In this document: positions 6,184 to 6,445 of the stretch, piece by piece
Numbering within the stretch: the stretch's first letter is position 1
How the letters are laid out: each line of letters starts with the position of its first letter
From: Balneolaceae bacterium
Lineage (GTDB): Bacteria > Bacteroidota > Rhodothermia > Balneolales > Balneolaceae
Assembly (NCBI GenBank): GCA_003555185.1
Contig: PWFZ01000433.1
Coordinates: forward strand, 1-6,445
DNA: 6,445 nt
Reading direction: 5' to 3'
Program-made: the position numbers and the translations under genes
Notes under the pieces: model-generated
The model's database searches: none
The model's input: only the letters and a program-made list of their open reading frames with translations
Told to the model about the DNA's origin: nothing

Positions 6184-6445
6184 TTAAGCTCTGGTTTGAG
6201 TTTCTATATCGACTCTTTCATCATCATGATGTTCATCGAGTGGATCATGGTGTGGATCTGCGATCCCTAATTGGAATTCTGACATCGGTTTATGATAGTC
6301 ATAAGGGCCATTAATAATCACCGGTGTATGGTGGAAATTATGTTGAGGGGCAGGAGAGGTTGTTTGCCATTCCAAAGCCCGGCTTCCCCAGGGGTTCGCA
6401 GAAGCTTTTTTCCCTTTAATAAGCGAGTGAGTTAAGTATGTCGCC
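6184..6445 (-). CDS. ctaD: Cytochrome c oxidase subunit I, C-terminal fragment (5' end outside window)
   Basis: The frame is open from the window edge (first full codon at 6444-6442) to a TAA at 6184-6186, showing the last 86 residues. It contains ANPWGSRALEWQTTSPAPQ followed by HNF, the very conserved NPWGxxxLEWxxxSPxPxHNF motif that follows the last catalytic-core helix of subunit I. The catalytic His ligands of heme a, heme a3 and CuB, and the proton-channel residues, lie upstream and outside the window, so oxidase subtype cannot be judged. The upstream residues ATYLTHSLIKGKKA are the loop after helix XII. After the motif, the tail (PVIINGPYDYHKPMSEF, then a His/Asp/Glu-rich end with HHD, EHHDDE) is cytoplasmic by homology. 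There is no fused subunit III, which is encoded separately 23 bp downstream. An internal TTG at 6375 is not a start. Confidence 0.95.
   Translation of the reverse strand, partial: ATYLTHSLIKGKKASANPWGSRALEWQTTSPAPQHNFHHTPVIINGPYDYHKPMSEFQLGIADPHHDPLDEHHDDERVDIETQTRA

Noticed and set aside
6184..6375. A separate 63-residue gene starting with TTG at 6375
   Set aside because: The frame continues upstream without a stop to the window edge and includes the NPWG part of the subunit I motif, so the TTG is an internal leucine codon.

Overview
The window is about 6.4 kb of ordinary, densely packed chromosomal DNA. All six confident genes lie on the minus strand, so transcription runs from high to low coordinates. 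Two of them (at positions 1 and 6445) are cut by the window edges. The protein content points to an aerobic member of the Bacteroidota/Rhodothermota/Balneolota group: a DUF4175 protein with the C-terminal signature of that group, an aa3/caa3-type oxidase with separate subunits I, III and IV, AT-rich leaders, and no Shine-Dalgarno sequence before any of the five visible minus-strand starts. A Balneolales-like bacterium is my best guess, and it is inference only.

Layout, in transcription order. (1) 6445-5182 is the tail of a cytochrome c oxidase operon: the C-terminus of subunit I, all of subunit III and all of subunit IV, separated by only 23 and 19 bp. It ends at a strong symmetrical hairpin at 5131-5163. 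(2) 5086-4208 encodes a cytoplasmic metallo-beta-lactamase-fold hydrolase with a complete two-metal ligand set, resembling lactonase-like (quorum-quenching/YtnP-type) enzymes. (3) A 76-bp gap holds a short imperfect direct repeat. (4) 4131-769 encodes a 1120-residue membrane-anchored protein of the uncharacterised DUF4175 family: three N-terminal membrane helices, a beta-rich Ig-like region and about 600 residues of Q/E/M-rich coiled coil. (5) A 153-bp gap (616-768) carries a hairpin whose T-run is on the plus strand, plus a tiny plus-strand ORF with a strong GGAGG. (6) 615-1 is the N-terminal part of an exported class-C-beta-lactamase-like serine hydrolase.

Only the oxidase genes clearly work together, forming the proton-pumping terminal oxidase of the respiratory chain. 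The metallo-hydrolase, the DUF4175 protein and the serine hydrolase are adjacent and co-oriented, but nothing in the sequence ties them into one pathway. I do not see a mobile element, CRISPR array, RNA gene or clear new defence or biosynthetic system. The items most worth a second look are the DUF4175 protein, whose function is unknown, and the plus-strand mini-ORF with its hairpin at 614-766. No stretch over 300 bases lacks a gene.
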